Made by a program: the position numbers and the translations under genes
In this document: positions 32,601 through 47,600 of the stretch, piece after piece
Layout: every line of letters begins with the position of its first letter
Numbering within the stretch: the first letter of the stretch is position 1
From: Oegoconia quadripuncta
Taxonomy: Eukaryota > Arthropoda > Insecta > Lepidoptera > Autostichidae
Length of the DNA stretch: 64,000 nucleotides
NCBI GenBank assembly: GCA_949316235.1
Contig: OX438743.1
Coordinates: 24,921,771 to 24,985,770, forward strand
Direction of reading: 5' to 3'
Notes under the pieces: generated by a model
Databases searched by the model: none
What the model was told of the DNA's origin: nothing
Seen by the model: only the letters and a program-made list of their open reading frames with translations

Positions 32601-35600
32601 GGAAATAAATGTTCGTATTCATCACGCAAGCATTTACCTCTCGCTGGATTCCAACCCGCAACCGTTGGTTTCGATGATAGAATCACTAGTCACTACACCG
32701 ACCGGTCGTCAAATACTTTGGTTTCGCAATGATCGAGTGGAAACTGCCTTTTTAGTCAGCCATCAAGTAGCTCAGTCATTGGTCTGCGGATACGGATATT
32801 GTGAATTCCAGATGGAATCTACGTATGTATATTAACCTCTCGCTGACTGGATTACTCGCCTATAGGTCATCAATTCCCGAGAATATTTTAACAGCACTTC
32901 TCTACTGTATAATTTCATTAAGCTTCCACCCGATTTTTTGTTTATGAATTCTTGTTAAACCAGTTCTATATTGCCAAAATAATTTTCGAGTTCTGCGCGT
33001 GTGTGCTAAATGTTAAGTCGTTTGGGATATCTTGCGATTCGAATGCGAGTTGTGTCAGTTTTTCAACAAAACGTAGAACATATTTCCTTTTGAACTGGTC
33101 GGGTTTATCAATGGTTTACGTTCAAAAAAGTCAACGTCAATACACTTTTTGCTTTCAACTAGTGAGATTTCGTCTCATTGGCGAAGTGTTAGGGCTAATT
33201 CTCATTATGGCAACCGACTCGCAAACGGACTACTACTCATTATGGCCACTTCTCATTTTGACTATTTCTCATTAGGGCTACTTCTCAATTGGGCTACTTC
33301 TCATTAGGGCTACTTCTCACTTGGGCTACTTCTCATTAGGGCTACTTCTCACTTGGGCTACTTCTCATTAGGGCTACTTCTCATTGGGGCTACTTCTCAC
33401 TTGGGCTAATTCTCATTTGGGCTACTTCTCATTAGGGCTACTTCTCATTAGGGCTACTTCTCACTTGGGCTACTTCTCATTAGGGCTACTTCTCACTTGG
33501 GCTACTTCTCACTTGGGCTACTTCTCATTAGGACTACTTCTCACTTGGGCTACTTCTCATTAGGGCTACTTCTCACTTGGGCTACTTCTCACTTGGGCTA
33601 CTTCTCATTAGGGCTACTTCTCACTTGGGCTACTTCTCATTAGGGCTACTTCTCATTGGGGCTACTTCTCACTTGGGCTAATTCTCATTTGGGCTACTTC
33701 TCATTAGGGCTACTTCTCTAAATTTGGCATTGTAATACTTTCTTACTGTTACTATTCTAACTACATTGTCTTTATTAAAACATAGGTATTTCTGTATATG
33801 TTTTTTCAATGGGCATGATTAGTTGTCATATTTTTTATGATGGATGGACACGCGTTTGACTACAACCTGTTGGAAAGTGAAGATGAACACGCGATCTCAG
33901 TAGATGCATATGCAAATGAAATCAAATCAAATCAAAATCCAATGTCACATTACTCTCAGTCTAAAACCAATACACACTTTTAATGTAATATAAATAATAA
34001 ATAAATAATAAAAGGTATTTATTCACCACAACGTTAATTTAATAAGTAATTAATTTATAATAAATTAGGTCAAACTGTGATGAAAAGGTAGGGACTCAGC
34101 AGATTTGCTGATTTTAGGCCCCCACAAGTATGCCAAGTACCTCTTTTTTTTATGATTTGATTGAACCTTTTACTACTTGTGTACTACTTTGTTTTGTTGA
34201 GAGTCCTTTGTTTTCTTTTCTGTTGAATAATTTAAATTTTGTTAATTCTGTTAAATTAATAAAATTTTACCTACGAGGATACAGAGAAGTTATTAACTGT
34301 CTTGAAGTAATCTTTATGCATATATTTATTCTGTATATCTACTTTATTTATAGATTTTTAGCTTATATCTATATGACTATATTATTTTAAGTCACAGAAG
34401 CCCTAGCTTCGCCTGAAACACAGGATTTTCCTAGTTCAGGCACTAGTGTTACAGTTGAAATTAAGTATTGTTATGTAGATTTTATGTTTTAATGTACCAT
34501 AAGAATTAATAAATATATTTGATTTGATTTGTTATGACCTTTAGCTTCATATTAAAAATCTTCTTTGAATAATTTATGCTTTAAATACAATAAATGTTAC
34601 ATTTTATCTATACATATTATTGATGTTATTTGGTGGCATCAACTACCTACTCTGTTGCCACTGACTCAGACTCACTGACTTTTTATGCACAACGGCTTGT
34701 TAATAGACCTCAATCACACCTGATGTTAAGTGAAGATGAGGTCGAAGGTGGTAACGTACTGACCCGCAAACCCCAACTCATTGGGGGAACTGGAACACAA
34801 CAATGCTATTAACATTGCTGCTTGGCGGCAGATTTAGATAAGATGTTGGTACCTAGCCAGGCGGACATTTAAAATGCCCTATCACCAACCAAACCGAGTA
34901 CTTAAACATGTTCCTTGGGGATCGAACCTGCGAGCTTCGAATCGTAAACCCAATGTTGTTTACATTAAGCCACGGAGGCGGTTCAAAGCGTGGCTGAGCC
35001 CCTACCCTTTTATATCAACTTTGTTCTGGTTTATTAATTAATTTATTACCCGACTGCCCAAGAAAGGAGGGTAATGCTTTTTGAATGTATGTATGTCCAT
35101 TCCTTTGGCCCATTCTCCAGCCTAAACGGCTTGATCGATTTTGAACTGCATTTTATGTGTCATTTATTTTAAATGGTAAAAAATTCAACATGGCGTCCGC
35201 AAAATACGAAATATACTGTCGCGTTTTTGTTTTTTAAATACTCAAATAGCTCTTTTGTGATGAATAAATATATTTTAATTTTTATTTATTCATTTAACTA
35301 GCTCTTAAAGATACGAAGACCGAAACGACGTAGTCCGAATGTGAGTAAAATTAGGGTAGCCTTACGCTTTTTAGCGCAAAATCCTTTCCCTCTTTTATTT
35401 ATTCATAAAAATTTACAAACGCTAAGCCTGTTTTAGTTAAAATATGTTTGGTCACTTTCTTTCATTACAATATTTCCTTATGAAATAGAGGCAAAACATT
35501 CTTTAACTAAAGCAGGCTCATAAAGCGTTTGTTAATTTTTATGAATAAAACGGTTAATCTTTTTTATATATTTATTTTCGGGAAACTGACAGTCGTTACA

Positions 35601-38600
35601 TTATAATAAAAAATGGAATAAAATTGTCATTGCATAGACAAAAATAGTCTCCACAGATAACTTTGCTCGTATAGACTTATACCTAATTCCCAATAGAACA
35701 AATCGAATTAAATTTAGTGTATAAACTCACCAGCTAGAGGTGGTTGCTGTTTCCCTCTGTCTGGTTCCAGCAACGGTTGTGTGGGCACAGTTTCTGTGTC
35801 ACTTTCGCTTCCTTGTTTCTCATGGTTTGGATGCTGTAAAAAAAGAAAATAATAATTAATATATTAAATAATTAAATAAATATCCTTAGACTTACACACA
35901 GCGCCATCTAGTTCCACAGTTAGCAACTATAAGCTAGTGTTTTGGATACCAGATGGTTGATATATTACATAAATACATTTTTTTTTGTAAATAAATACTT
36001 ATTATAAATGAAAACATCCATAATTCGGGTACACATGTCCGTATTCATCACACAAACATATGCCCCAAGCGGGATTCGAACCCGCAACCTTTTGGTATAG
36101 TGGTCAGAGGTGCTAACCACTACACCAAACAGGTCGTTAAGTATCGCGTCGCGTAATATATCGCGTTCCTATTTCAATAAAACAATTTAGAGTTTAACAA
36201 AACAATCGATTTCATTAAGATTCGTTTCTTTGTTTACATCGGACCGCTCTGGCGATTTCATCAACCAAACTCGTATGTACGCCACTGTTGGGGCTCAGCC
36301 TCTACTCACTGGGGGATAGTATGGGCCCATAATCCACCACGCGGCCCCAATACGGATTGGTAGATTTATGTCAGACTAGTGGTCATCTGACAGTGTGTGT
36401 TTTTAAGTTTAAATCTGTAGGCCAGCGACTTAGCTTAACGATTGCCTTCAATTGAAAAGAACCGGGACCGACTATTTAATACGTCACTTCAAAACACGGA
36501 GCAACTCGTAATAAAATTTCACTAGTGGTCACCCATCCAAGGACTTAAAACGAATAGCGAATACGTCCATAAGTGTCTGATGGTATCCGTTTCATATAAG
36601 AAAAGAATTATTGAAATCAGTTTACAAATGGAGGAGATATCATGATGGTCCTAAGTTAATATACAGCTAATATAAGTATCATAAAGCTGTCCCTTTTTAA
36701 CTGTCCTCAAGCGGAGATCTCTGGTCGAGTAATATTCTACAGAATATTCTCTAACTAATCGACTCCCAAAAAAGTACAGGTTATTTTATTTTAAGATTAA
36801 CTGGACACGTCTTTGAGCACAATCTCACCTAATGGAAAGTGACAATGTGGTCGAAGATCTAGCACCTTTCCATTAGGTGAGATTGTGCTCAAAGACGTGT
36901 CGAGTTAATCTTAAAATAAAATAATCTGTACCATTTTGGGAGTCGATTAAAAGGGGAACAATTTTTGGTATGAAAAGTTGCCGCCATATTTTTTTTTCTT
37001 TATTTATCCATAGAACATTATTTAAATAATCTTATTTATTATTATATATTTAATATATAATTAATATTATATATTAAAATTATTTCGATACTCATTTCCA
37101 TTCGACAAATGAACAGGCAAATATCCAGTAGACACCAAAAATCCAATTATTGTGGACATTAACATGTCAAGTTTCCACACACAGACGGTGAATTATCAAT
37201 TGATGATTCACGCGTGTCCAAGGTCTTCTTGGTTTGAGGTCAATATGTACAGATTTATGTACTATCACTACACAATAAAGCTGAAATATGACTTGCTTAT
37301 TAGTTGGGGTAGGTATATGTACCGCAATAATTACCTAGAAACCTGGATAATGTTTATTACCTCTGCCCACTTATGCTAAGTGTTCAGTTTTATTTCAATA
37401 GGACGAGGAGTCTACTGAAGTTCGTGATTGAATAAATAAATATCCTTGGACGTATACACAGCGCCATCTAATTCCAGACTAAGCAACTACGCTTGTAGTA
37501 TGGATACCAGATGTTTGATATAATATACTAATATAATTATTTGTAGATATATTTTTTTTTATGCACGACGGGTTCGCACTTGACCTCAATCACACCTGAT
37601 GTTAAGTGAAGATGAGGTCGAAGGTGGAAGCGTACTGACCCGGAAACCCCAACACATTTGGGGGACTGGCTATCTTATCTCTGACAACCGGTACATAACA
37701 ATGCTATTAACATTGCTGCTTGGCGGCAGATTTAGATAAGATGGTGGTAGTTAGCCAGGCGGACATTGAAAATGCCCTACCACCAACCAAACCGAGTACT
37801 TAAACATGTACCCCGCTGGGGATCGAACCTGCGACCTCCGAATCGTAAACTCAATGTTGTTTACATTGAGCCACGGAGGCGGTTAAAATATACATATCTT
37901 AAATGAAATATATACATATCTTAAATGAAAATACACACCCTCAGTGGCGGTACCTTGATTTAAGGACAAAAGCTGAGCAAAAGGACAAAATTTGTTAATG
38001 AAATTTGCTTTCTTTAATTAGGCTGGGGTCCAAGGCATCAATTCAAATGTTTACCTTCAGTAAGCATCATGTCGAGTACCTCTATTGATCGTAGGTTACA
38101 GTGAGGAGGTGGGATTATGAAAGGAAGAAGTGCCATAAGTAAATTGAATGCCACATTTTCGGCACATAATGTTATCCAGGATGAATGAGTAAGGAACAAA
38201 GCAGTTTAGGAAAAGTGCAATTTGTATAAATCCAATTAAAAATGTAGGTTAAGCTAATAGTTGTGTTGATTTGACACAAATGAAGGCCCATTACCGTACG
38301 ACCTTATTCTAGTGACTCTTAATTATCTACTGGGTAAATTGTTGTGACTCGGCACGAAAATGGAATTCGGGTATACATAGTCCAGTCAAGATATGCATAT
38401 TTAGGTCTGATTTTTGATTTTTTGTACATAGACAAAGTACCTATCAGAGATATTGTAAAGAATATTTTCTAACGGGTCAGGAGTTTGCTTTAGGTATAGT
38501 GTAGGTATTTAGTTATAAAACCTACAATATTAAATTAAAGTTACCACTGTGCACTTCATTGCGTTGTAGAACATGCTAAGATCTTCTAAAACTATTTTCT

Positions 38601-41600
38601 TAAAATTTAATCAATAGCTACTTTATATATTTCTTAAATAGTTTATAGAATCGTGACATTTGCCCTCGGTGAAATTTTTCATAATTGTAAAGAAGTTATT
38701 GCTCGATTTTTTTGAAAATAGTTACAGGGGTTCTAAGTATATTCTCCGACGCAATGTAATTTACAGTGGGAATTTTATTCATATAGTCTATGTTTTATTA
38801 CTAAATATGTATATTATAACTGAAGCAAGCTACCGATTTGTTAGATTTTCTCTATCCTCTATCTATGTGAAATAAATCACGGCCTTTAAAATTAAAGGAA
38901 GATAAAAGTGCATCCTTACAGGACTAATGCGACTCATAAAGCGATCTCAATACTAAGATACTCTCATCTCTCAATACTATTTCCTTTGTTACTCTTTAAA
39001 TGCAATGTCTCAAAAGTCTATTTAAAATCATCTCAACATTGAGATTCATTTATATAAGACTTAAATAAGTAACAGTTATATCGTGCAGAGAAGAACTTAC
39101 TAAGTAATAAGTACTTACGAGTATCTATAACAAGGTTCCATCGAGATTTAGGTTCATATTTAGTTTTTCTAAATCTAACCTAAGGCAAAACAACCGGCTC
39201 CAATATTTCTTTGTTTTTTCTTTCGTCGAGCGTCGAGCGTCCGTGGCTCAGCGGTTAAGACACGGTCTCTCAATTTGGGAGGTCCGGGTTATATTCCCAG
39301 GCAGGCCATGTTTTTAAATAAAAATTAAGTCGCGGCAAAGAACGTGTTTCTTTAATTGCATATTTATAAATAATAAAATTAAATAAAAATTGGGACACTT
39401 ACACCAATCATCTAGTCCCAAACTAAGCAAAGCTTGTACTATGGATACTAGATAACGGATAAACATACATAAATATTTATATAAACATCCATGACTCGGG
39501 AAATGTTCGTATTCATCACACAAACATTTACCCCTCGCGGGATTCGAACCAGCAACCATTGGTTTCGCTGACAGGGTCACTATCTACTACAGCAACGGGT
39601 TATCATTAATAAATAAGTAGTGTCATTCTGAAGCAGTTTTGAAGTCAGGTTGACTTGTGTATTGCTAGCGGATTTTAATTAGGAATTTGCAAAGAGCGAT
39701 AAACGAGCAAGGTTTGTTTCTTTACTGATAAATTGCACTTGTGCGAAGCCGAGGCGGCTCGCTAGAACTCCTTAAAGAAGCCGTATATTGGGTCTTTACC
39801 TATGAAATTGGAGTTTTTTTTTTCGTTAATCATATGTACCAATTCCTGAGATTTTCAAAGCTATATCCAAATTTGTTTTTTATTTGGAAAATGGAATATT
39901 ATTTCAAGGTTTCACATGAAATATTTTTTTAATTTCTGGGCTAAATCACATAATAAAAAAAATTTGAACAGAGCTCTTTTCATGTGCTTCCCATAATCAT
40001 TTCTTAGATTCGCTGAAACTTTTATAAAGCGGTTACTTTTAAAAATTAACGCTGCCTATACCTACTTGACTTAATGTTATCCGATAATACACAAAAAGTT
40101 TAGCTAAATTTGGATTTGCCGTTCACAAAAAAAAAACAAAAATGTTTGTATGGAGAAAACAGTCTTAATGAAATTCTTCATACCAAACGCCAATTTCATA
40201 GGTAAGGACCTAATATTTAGAAAAACAAAGAAATTGCACTGTTAATCAATATGCATTGTTAATCCTTACGTCTCGTTGTCTAGATCCGCTCAATGACTAA
40301 TTAGTAATAAAGGAAGTGCTTAGATGCGTGACGGACTGCAGCAATGCCTTTGTGATGCTGAAAAATTATAATAGGAGAGACGTTTTAACACTAAGCAGTT
40401 CAAACATAAAAGTATTATGTTATATTATAATTTATTGTTCATTTTACTCAAATAATTTAAAGCCAGTAATTCGTTAATATAAATTTTTGAATATACTTGC
40501 TCGTAAAGTGGATCTAATTTCACCGGTTCATAAAACGCGCGTGCGTTATAAACGCAAATAGTGAAGTAGTTATATTCTATAACAGCACTATTTGCTATGG
40601 CTTCATGCAACCAAGTAATCATACACCATCGCTGATTTTTTTTTTTTTTTTTATGCACGACGGGTTCGTACTTGACCTCAATCACACCTGATGTTAAGTG
40701 AAGATGAGGTCGAAGGTGGAAGCGTACTAACCCGGAAACCATTTGGGGGACTGGCTATCTTATCTCTGACAACCGGAACACAACAATGCTATTAACATTG
40801 CTGCTTGGCGGCAGATTTAGATAAGATGGTGGTAGCTAGCCAGGCGGACATTTTAATATGCCCTACCACCAACCAAACCGAGTACTTAAACATGTACCCC
40901 GCTGGGGATCGAACCCGCGACCTCCGAATCGTAAACTCAGTGTTGTTTACATTGAGCCACGGAGGCGGAGGCGGTGATCTCCATGTGTTAAGGAGATCAG
41001 TAATAAAATATGCTTCAAATTGTTTTTTATTTTTCAAATTTCGCACTGGCCGCAGCGCGGCGCCAGCCAGTAGGCAGCGCGCGCGTGATTTTTTATTCTG
41101 TTTCGTCTCGTCTTCGGGTCGGGTTGAAATTCCGCCGATTTCGCCTCGTGTGTAATGTAGGTACTATAATCACATTCCAAATAATGTTACAATAATTTTC
41201 TATTGTATCTTGTATTTTTGTAGTCTCGTTCTAACTTATACGTACCTAACTATGTTTATGTGTATAACGCATAACTCTTAAAATTTCTTATTCTTGTGCC
41301 TTAGCAGAGTTTATGTTTGACACTTACATAATCTAATCTAATCTAACGAATATTATAAATACGAAAGTTTCGATGTTTGTTTGTTTGTTTGTTGCTCAAT
41401 CACGGCGAAACGGATGAACGGATTTGGATGAAATTTGGTATATAGGTAGAATATAACCTGGATTAAGACATAGGACATTTTATATCTCGATAAAGTGAGT
41501 AGTTATAGCGGGATAAACAAATGTAAGATATCCGCTATAAATTATTCCACGTAGGCGAAGCCGCGGAAAGCTAGTAATTATTATAAATGAATACGAAGTC

Positions 41601-44600
41601 TCTTCAGTTAAAGTTTGAGGAAAATCTAATTAGATTTAAATCAGACAGCATTAGTATTCCGCTATTATTTATATGCGTTGCCTAGCAACTGTATTAATCT
41701 GCTTAGTGATGGATTAATTCCAGAAATCAATCCTCCGACTTAGAGCTCGTTATATTTAAAATTCAATTTCTAAATAATCACGGACATAAAAGTTAATACT
41801 AAAAACTGTAATTAATTTTCAATTAAACGCCGTTTTAAAAAAAATATTTTAAGTATCAGTAGAAAATGCAAGCCTTTATTATTTAAAAATTCATCTTCAA
41901 CTAGGGTTGCCAGAGAGATATATCTGGACAACAATTTTCAAAATGTCGGTTTTCCGAGGTTTGTTGACTGAAGAAATAAATATTAAGAATCAATCAATTC
42001 TTTGTTTTATTGTTAAAATCTACAACCTACTTAGAGACACTAGGCATTATTTAAAATAAATTAGTTTAGTCAACGTAATTAATTATTTGCGTTGACAAAT
42101 GTATTTTTGCATTTGATTCTATTGGTTCACCAATTTAAATCCTTTAGATTTTTAGAGAATTGACATCAAAATCCAGTCTTATATTTACCTGCAATTCCTT
42201 TTTTAACCACATAAAACTTAACCGTAAGCTGTTTATGGGCAGATTTTGTATTTCGTCTGGATATCATATGAAATTTCTGGAGAACCCAGACGCATCGCGA
42301 CCAGAGGGCGGAGTGTGAGTTTTGTTTCGACTTAACTTTACTACCGCGTTCACGTTTACGTGACGATTTTTGTGAAGAAATGTGCAGCGCCTCTAGCGGA
42401 TAGTTTGCAAAACAATTTTTTTCGTAGATACATTTTGCGTAAACGCGAACGCGATGGTAAAGTTGAAAACAAGACAAAACTCGCACTTCGCACACAGTTG
42501 GCAACCCTATCTTCTATCTGCCGCAAAGGCGCTAAGATCCATTGATGCTCGCTATGGTAATGTTCTGTTGTTAGGTATATTTGCTTGATCAAGTCAAATA
42601 CGATAACTATTTCAATGCCATCAAGCTCGTTGAAGTAAACAAACTACTCAAATATTGAGGAATGTATAAAATAATGCATATCACTTCACCTCTGCTCGAA
42701 TGTAGGATTCATTGACAATGCGTTGGGTTCCTCATAGTGTGCGAAGAACTGGAGAAGACGGCCACATAATTCACTCTCTCCTCGGCCCGCTGGCCTTGAT
42801 CCTTGGGAGACTTCCGGTGTAGCTTGCTTATTATATCTTTATTGCTCACCAAAATCTATCCAAAATGTACGTTCAACTTACATACTAATCAAAGCAAATA
42901 AATATCAATTATACTTAGAAGTTTTAGCAACATTTTGAATACAGGTAAGATAATGGTGGACTGATACCTGAACTAGGATAAATCCTGTGTCTCAAGTTAT
43001 CAGTACCCCTAAGATGTCGTAAACAAAGGGTACCTAAAATTAATTCATACTAAATAGTAGCAATAAAAGAGTAACTTAACTAAGTAGTGATGCGATTATA
43101 CTTTGCTTGCATACATAAAGTCATGACCTATATCCCAAATGGGGTGGTCAGAGATATCCCAAATATAAGCGGGTTATCCAAGTATTAAAATTCAATGTTT
43201 GAAAAATATGCAGAAATGCACACGTGACAGGGGGTGTGCCCGTCGCCGTGGAAACGTGCAAGTGTATAGATGTTTTTTGGTGGAAAGGCCCATAGTCGCC
43301 TTTTACGACACATATGGGAAGAAATAATCTTGGATGATTCAATAGTAGTGCTAGCAGTATTGTGTTGCGGCCTCTTTCTTCTGTAGGTAAATATTTATAT
43401 CAGTTTTAAAATCACTATTTATATCTCTCACTGGTCTGGCTAGTGTATAACTCATGCCAAATTTTACTCGACTTCATTATTAAACACTGTAAGTAAATAA
43501 AGATTTTCCTCGAAACAATTGCATGAACTATCCGTGAGTCAGGGTTTTTCATAATTTTTGACGGTTTAGTCCCATTATTGTAGTCGATTGTTCGAATCGC
43601 AAAGAGCGATTCTAAAGGTCTCTACTTTTCGTTTATTTCTCTACCCCACTAATCTTCTTTATAAATCTACTAAACAATAAACAATCCGACAATTATTTAT
43701 AATAAATATTGTACTTAAAAAGCAGAAAAGTCTTCCATATTATAGCACTGAAATTACTAACAAAAGACGAAACGACATAGTTTGCCCTAACAAGGCAGGA
43801 ACAAAACATGCATTTTCATCTAGATTTTACGGGTTCCTAGGACCACTTCTTTATAATAGATTAAATGCAAAAATTGCCATGTACCACCTTACCTACAGTC
43901 ATAATAAGAAATTACTACAAGATTTTCATCAAAATTTGACCTACGAGGTTACAGAGAAGTTATTGACTGTGTTGAAGTAATCTTTAAGCATATATTTATT
44001 CTGTATATCTACTTTATTTATAGATTTTTAGCTTATATCTATATGAATATATTATTTTTTGTTATAGAAGCCCTAGCTTCGTCTTGTGGCGTCACCGCAC
44101 TTCATGTGACTGGCAACACAGAGCGCGGACTGTGTGTGCTTCCCGCTCGAGTCCTGTCGGCGTTTATTATTTCTTGTACCACTGTAATAATTATTGTTTA
44201 TAATTGTGCAAGAATTACAGTTATTGTGATCAGACTGCGTCTCTAATTTAATGGCCTGCGTCCTCACGTACCCACTACCTAGTACCCTGGTCGGGAGACC
44301 AAATTGGTGACCCCAAGTTCGAAAACTGCCGTTTCTACTCAGAATAGTAGACCTGCAACGGAATAAGAACACGCCGACGCTAAAGCTGATCTTCACGCCC
44401 TGTGCCACATCACAGATGCCTACGGTATTATAACCTCGTAATCACTGGATGAGGTTACGCCGCTGCACGCATTTCTGCCTGTAAATCATACATACACGGC
44501 ACACAGGCTCGCAGAATCGCTGTTCAACCAACAAACATTCATCACAATCAGTGCAGTGCAATTATCAAACATTACATGAATAAACGTGTTGTTTGCAATA

Positions 44601-47600
44601 CAGTGAGTCAACTCCACTTGAAGAGGATCTCCGTTTAGGTACAAACTTATTTCGTGTCTCGCGCCATAAACATACCAACTACTTCGCGGATCGTCGTGCG
44701 CCGGTCCGGCTTGCTCATTCGGTTGCTATCCAACCAAACGCATGTCGTCGGATATCTACTGAATCGCGGTGACAGCCCGCGAATTCCATCGATGACAGCA
44801 GCTCCTACCGAAGTTTGTTTACATCGCGTCACGCAAGTACTATCTTTTCATACTTCTACGAACTTTTTTTTTTTTTTTTTTTTCTCTTGTTTCTACTCGA
44901 GTTTGTGCATGATTTTGTGTTTGACGTACTTTCCATTCCATGTGGTATATTATGTATGGACATTAACTTTAATTCTAACCTAAGTCATTAATTCTAACAA
45001 AATTGTGATACTTAAAGTTATTCACCAATTATTGATAACTGTGTCTTATCAACTTCAGTGTGTTGCACAAATTTGGCATGACATATGCATAAGCACGCTG
45101 GTATAAGGTATCTGTTTTGTTTAATTGTATAAAGCCCCTGTTACACAACGCTTGGAAGTGTTTAATGTTAAGGTTTCTTTTTTTTCTTTACTTTATATGT
45201 GCACACCTACTAACAGTGTGTATTTAATTCAACAAAACTTATCCACTGAGTGCATTATTTTTCTTTATTTTTTAATACTACTATTATTACCTTATTAATA
45301 CTAAAATTAACATTTTGCTTTATATTCATAATTTTATTATTTGTGTTTTTAACCGTTAATGTAAACTCTGTGCATGTATGGTGTGTGTAAAACTATAAGT
45401 TAAGGGGACGCTATATCACACTTTCACAGACACAATTTGAAGTGTAGTACTCTTAACGCTTATTGATACTGCTACTAACTTTGGTGGTTACACGCACACC
45501 CTTAAATATGGCTACACCTGAGGACCTAGAAAAACAAAGAGAGAATTTGGAACAGCGAATGGAGGAACTAATGAAAGAGAATGCTTCATTGCATGCAAAA
45601 TTGTCCCCGTCTCACTCGCAGGTTATGAAGGTTTCTGTGAAATTGCCCCCATTTTGGGCAGATAAACCTGCAATTTGGTTTGCGCAAGCAGAAGCACAAT
45701 TTGAAATTTCTGGAATCACACAGGACTCCACAAAATATTCACACCTCGTTTCCATGCTTGATACGCGCTTATCTTCTGAGGTAGATGACATAATTGTTCA
45801 GCCTCCCAAAGAAAACAAATATGATTATTTAAAAGCAGAATTGATTAGAAGGCTGTCACCCTCTCAAGAACAGCGTATGAGACAATTGCTGACTGATGAG
45901 GAACTTGGAGATCGGAAACCATCTCAGTTCCTTCGTCATCTTCGCTCCCTGGCTGGGACTGCCTTTCAGGCCGAAGACATTATAAGGCAGTTATGGATGA
46001 GACAGCTGCCGCCCAACATTCAAGCCATCCTAATTGCCCAAACCGACGTGGCACTGGATAAAGTGGCTCAACTCGCAGACAAAATCATTGAGGTAACTCC
46101 ATCTATTCCCACTGTCCGTGCTGCTTCTGCTCCCACCACACTTGACTCATCAAACACACATCATGATGACTCAGCACAAGTAGTGGATTCTGTTAGAGTA
46201 GGTCGCACTAAATTTAATCCAAAACATAAACCACAACTTGAAGGGTTGCGACCTTGCTGGTACCATAAAAAGTTTGGTAATAAGGCCACCAAGTGTACCT
46301 CACCGTGTGCGTGGGACCATCAACACCAGGTAAACACCAACCGCAGTCGGTAGCGGCGGCAACTGATTGCGCTTCACCCGGCCGCCGCCTTTTTGTTACT
46401 GATCGGACCTCCAAGCGCCGCTTCCTAGTAGACACAGGGTCTGATTTATGCTGTTTTCCTCGCTGCCTCCTCAATGGCCGCCGCATTGCGACGAACTACG
46501 AACTAAGTGCCGCCAATGGAAGCTCCATAAAAACCTATGGTAACTTACACCTACTGTTAGATTTAGGTCTACACCGGGATTTTACATGGCAGTTTGTTGT
46601 TGCGGACGTCAGCACGGCCATTATTGGGTCCGACTTTCTGGCACACTATAACTTGTTGCCTGACTGTGCTCACAAGCGCCTTGTAGATGGGAAATCGGGA
46701 CTAGCCACTTGCGCACAGGTATCCTCTGCCACACAGGCTAGTGTAAAAGTTGTGACGGCTGGTGATAACTCACCTTTTCACAACCTTCTATCTGAATTTC
46801 CAGACATCACCCGTCCTCCAGGCATACATCGTGAATTAAAGCATGCCACCGTGCATTTCATCAAGACCACAGATGGCCCGCCAGTTGCCGCCCGCCCACG
46901 CCGCCTGGGACCTGAAAAACTGCGCGCCGCCCAAAAAGAATTCGCAGACATGGTCAATACTGGTACTGCACGACCATCTAAGAGCCCATGGTCCTCACCT
47001 TTACACATGGCTCCCAAAAAAGACACAACGTGGCGTCCTTGTGGCGACTATCGCGCCCTGAACGCCCGCACTGTTGCGGACCGCTACCCGGTAAGGCACA
47101 TAGGGGATTTCAGTCATAATTTGGCCGGGTCTACTATCTTTAGTACAATAGACCTCGTTAAAGCATACCAACAAATCCCGGTCCACTCGGAAGACATTTG
47201 CAAAACCGCTATCATCACGCCGTTTGGCCTCTACGAATTTCCGTATATGACCTTTGGTTTAAGAAACGCAGGGCAAACATTTCAAAGGTTTGTGGACGAG
47301 GTCGTCCGTGGCCTCGAATTCTGTTTTGCTTACGTGGACGATATCTTGGTTTTTCCCCTTGATACGACTTCACATGCCCATCACCTCAGGATTCTCTTCC
47401 AGAGACTTCACGAATATGGTATGGTCTTGAATCCCTCCAAGTGTGTTTTCGGTGCCTCCGAGGTATCTTTTCTCGGTTACCGCATTAGCGCTGCGGGAAC
47501 TCGACCTCCCGAAGACCGCGTCAACACGCTCATGGAATTTCCTCCTCCTAAAACCGTGCAAGGCATGCGTCGCTTCTTAGGAATGATAAATTATTATCGT

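Noticed and set aside
33190..33718. CRISPR array
   Set aside because: The 16-bp units are directly adjacent with no unique spacers, and the genome is eukaryotic. It is a minisatellite.
39238..39307. Functional tRNA gene
   Set aside because: The A box is good, but the B-box region does not fit and no clean cloverleaf could be drawn. Kept only as a tRNA-like relic.
44654..44983. 109-codon frame in the retrotransposon leader as a third gene
   Set aside because: It crosses the T-run, lacks any Env-like or other family feature, and the element belongs to a clade without envelope genes.
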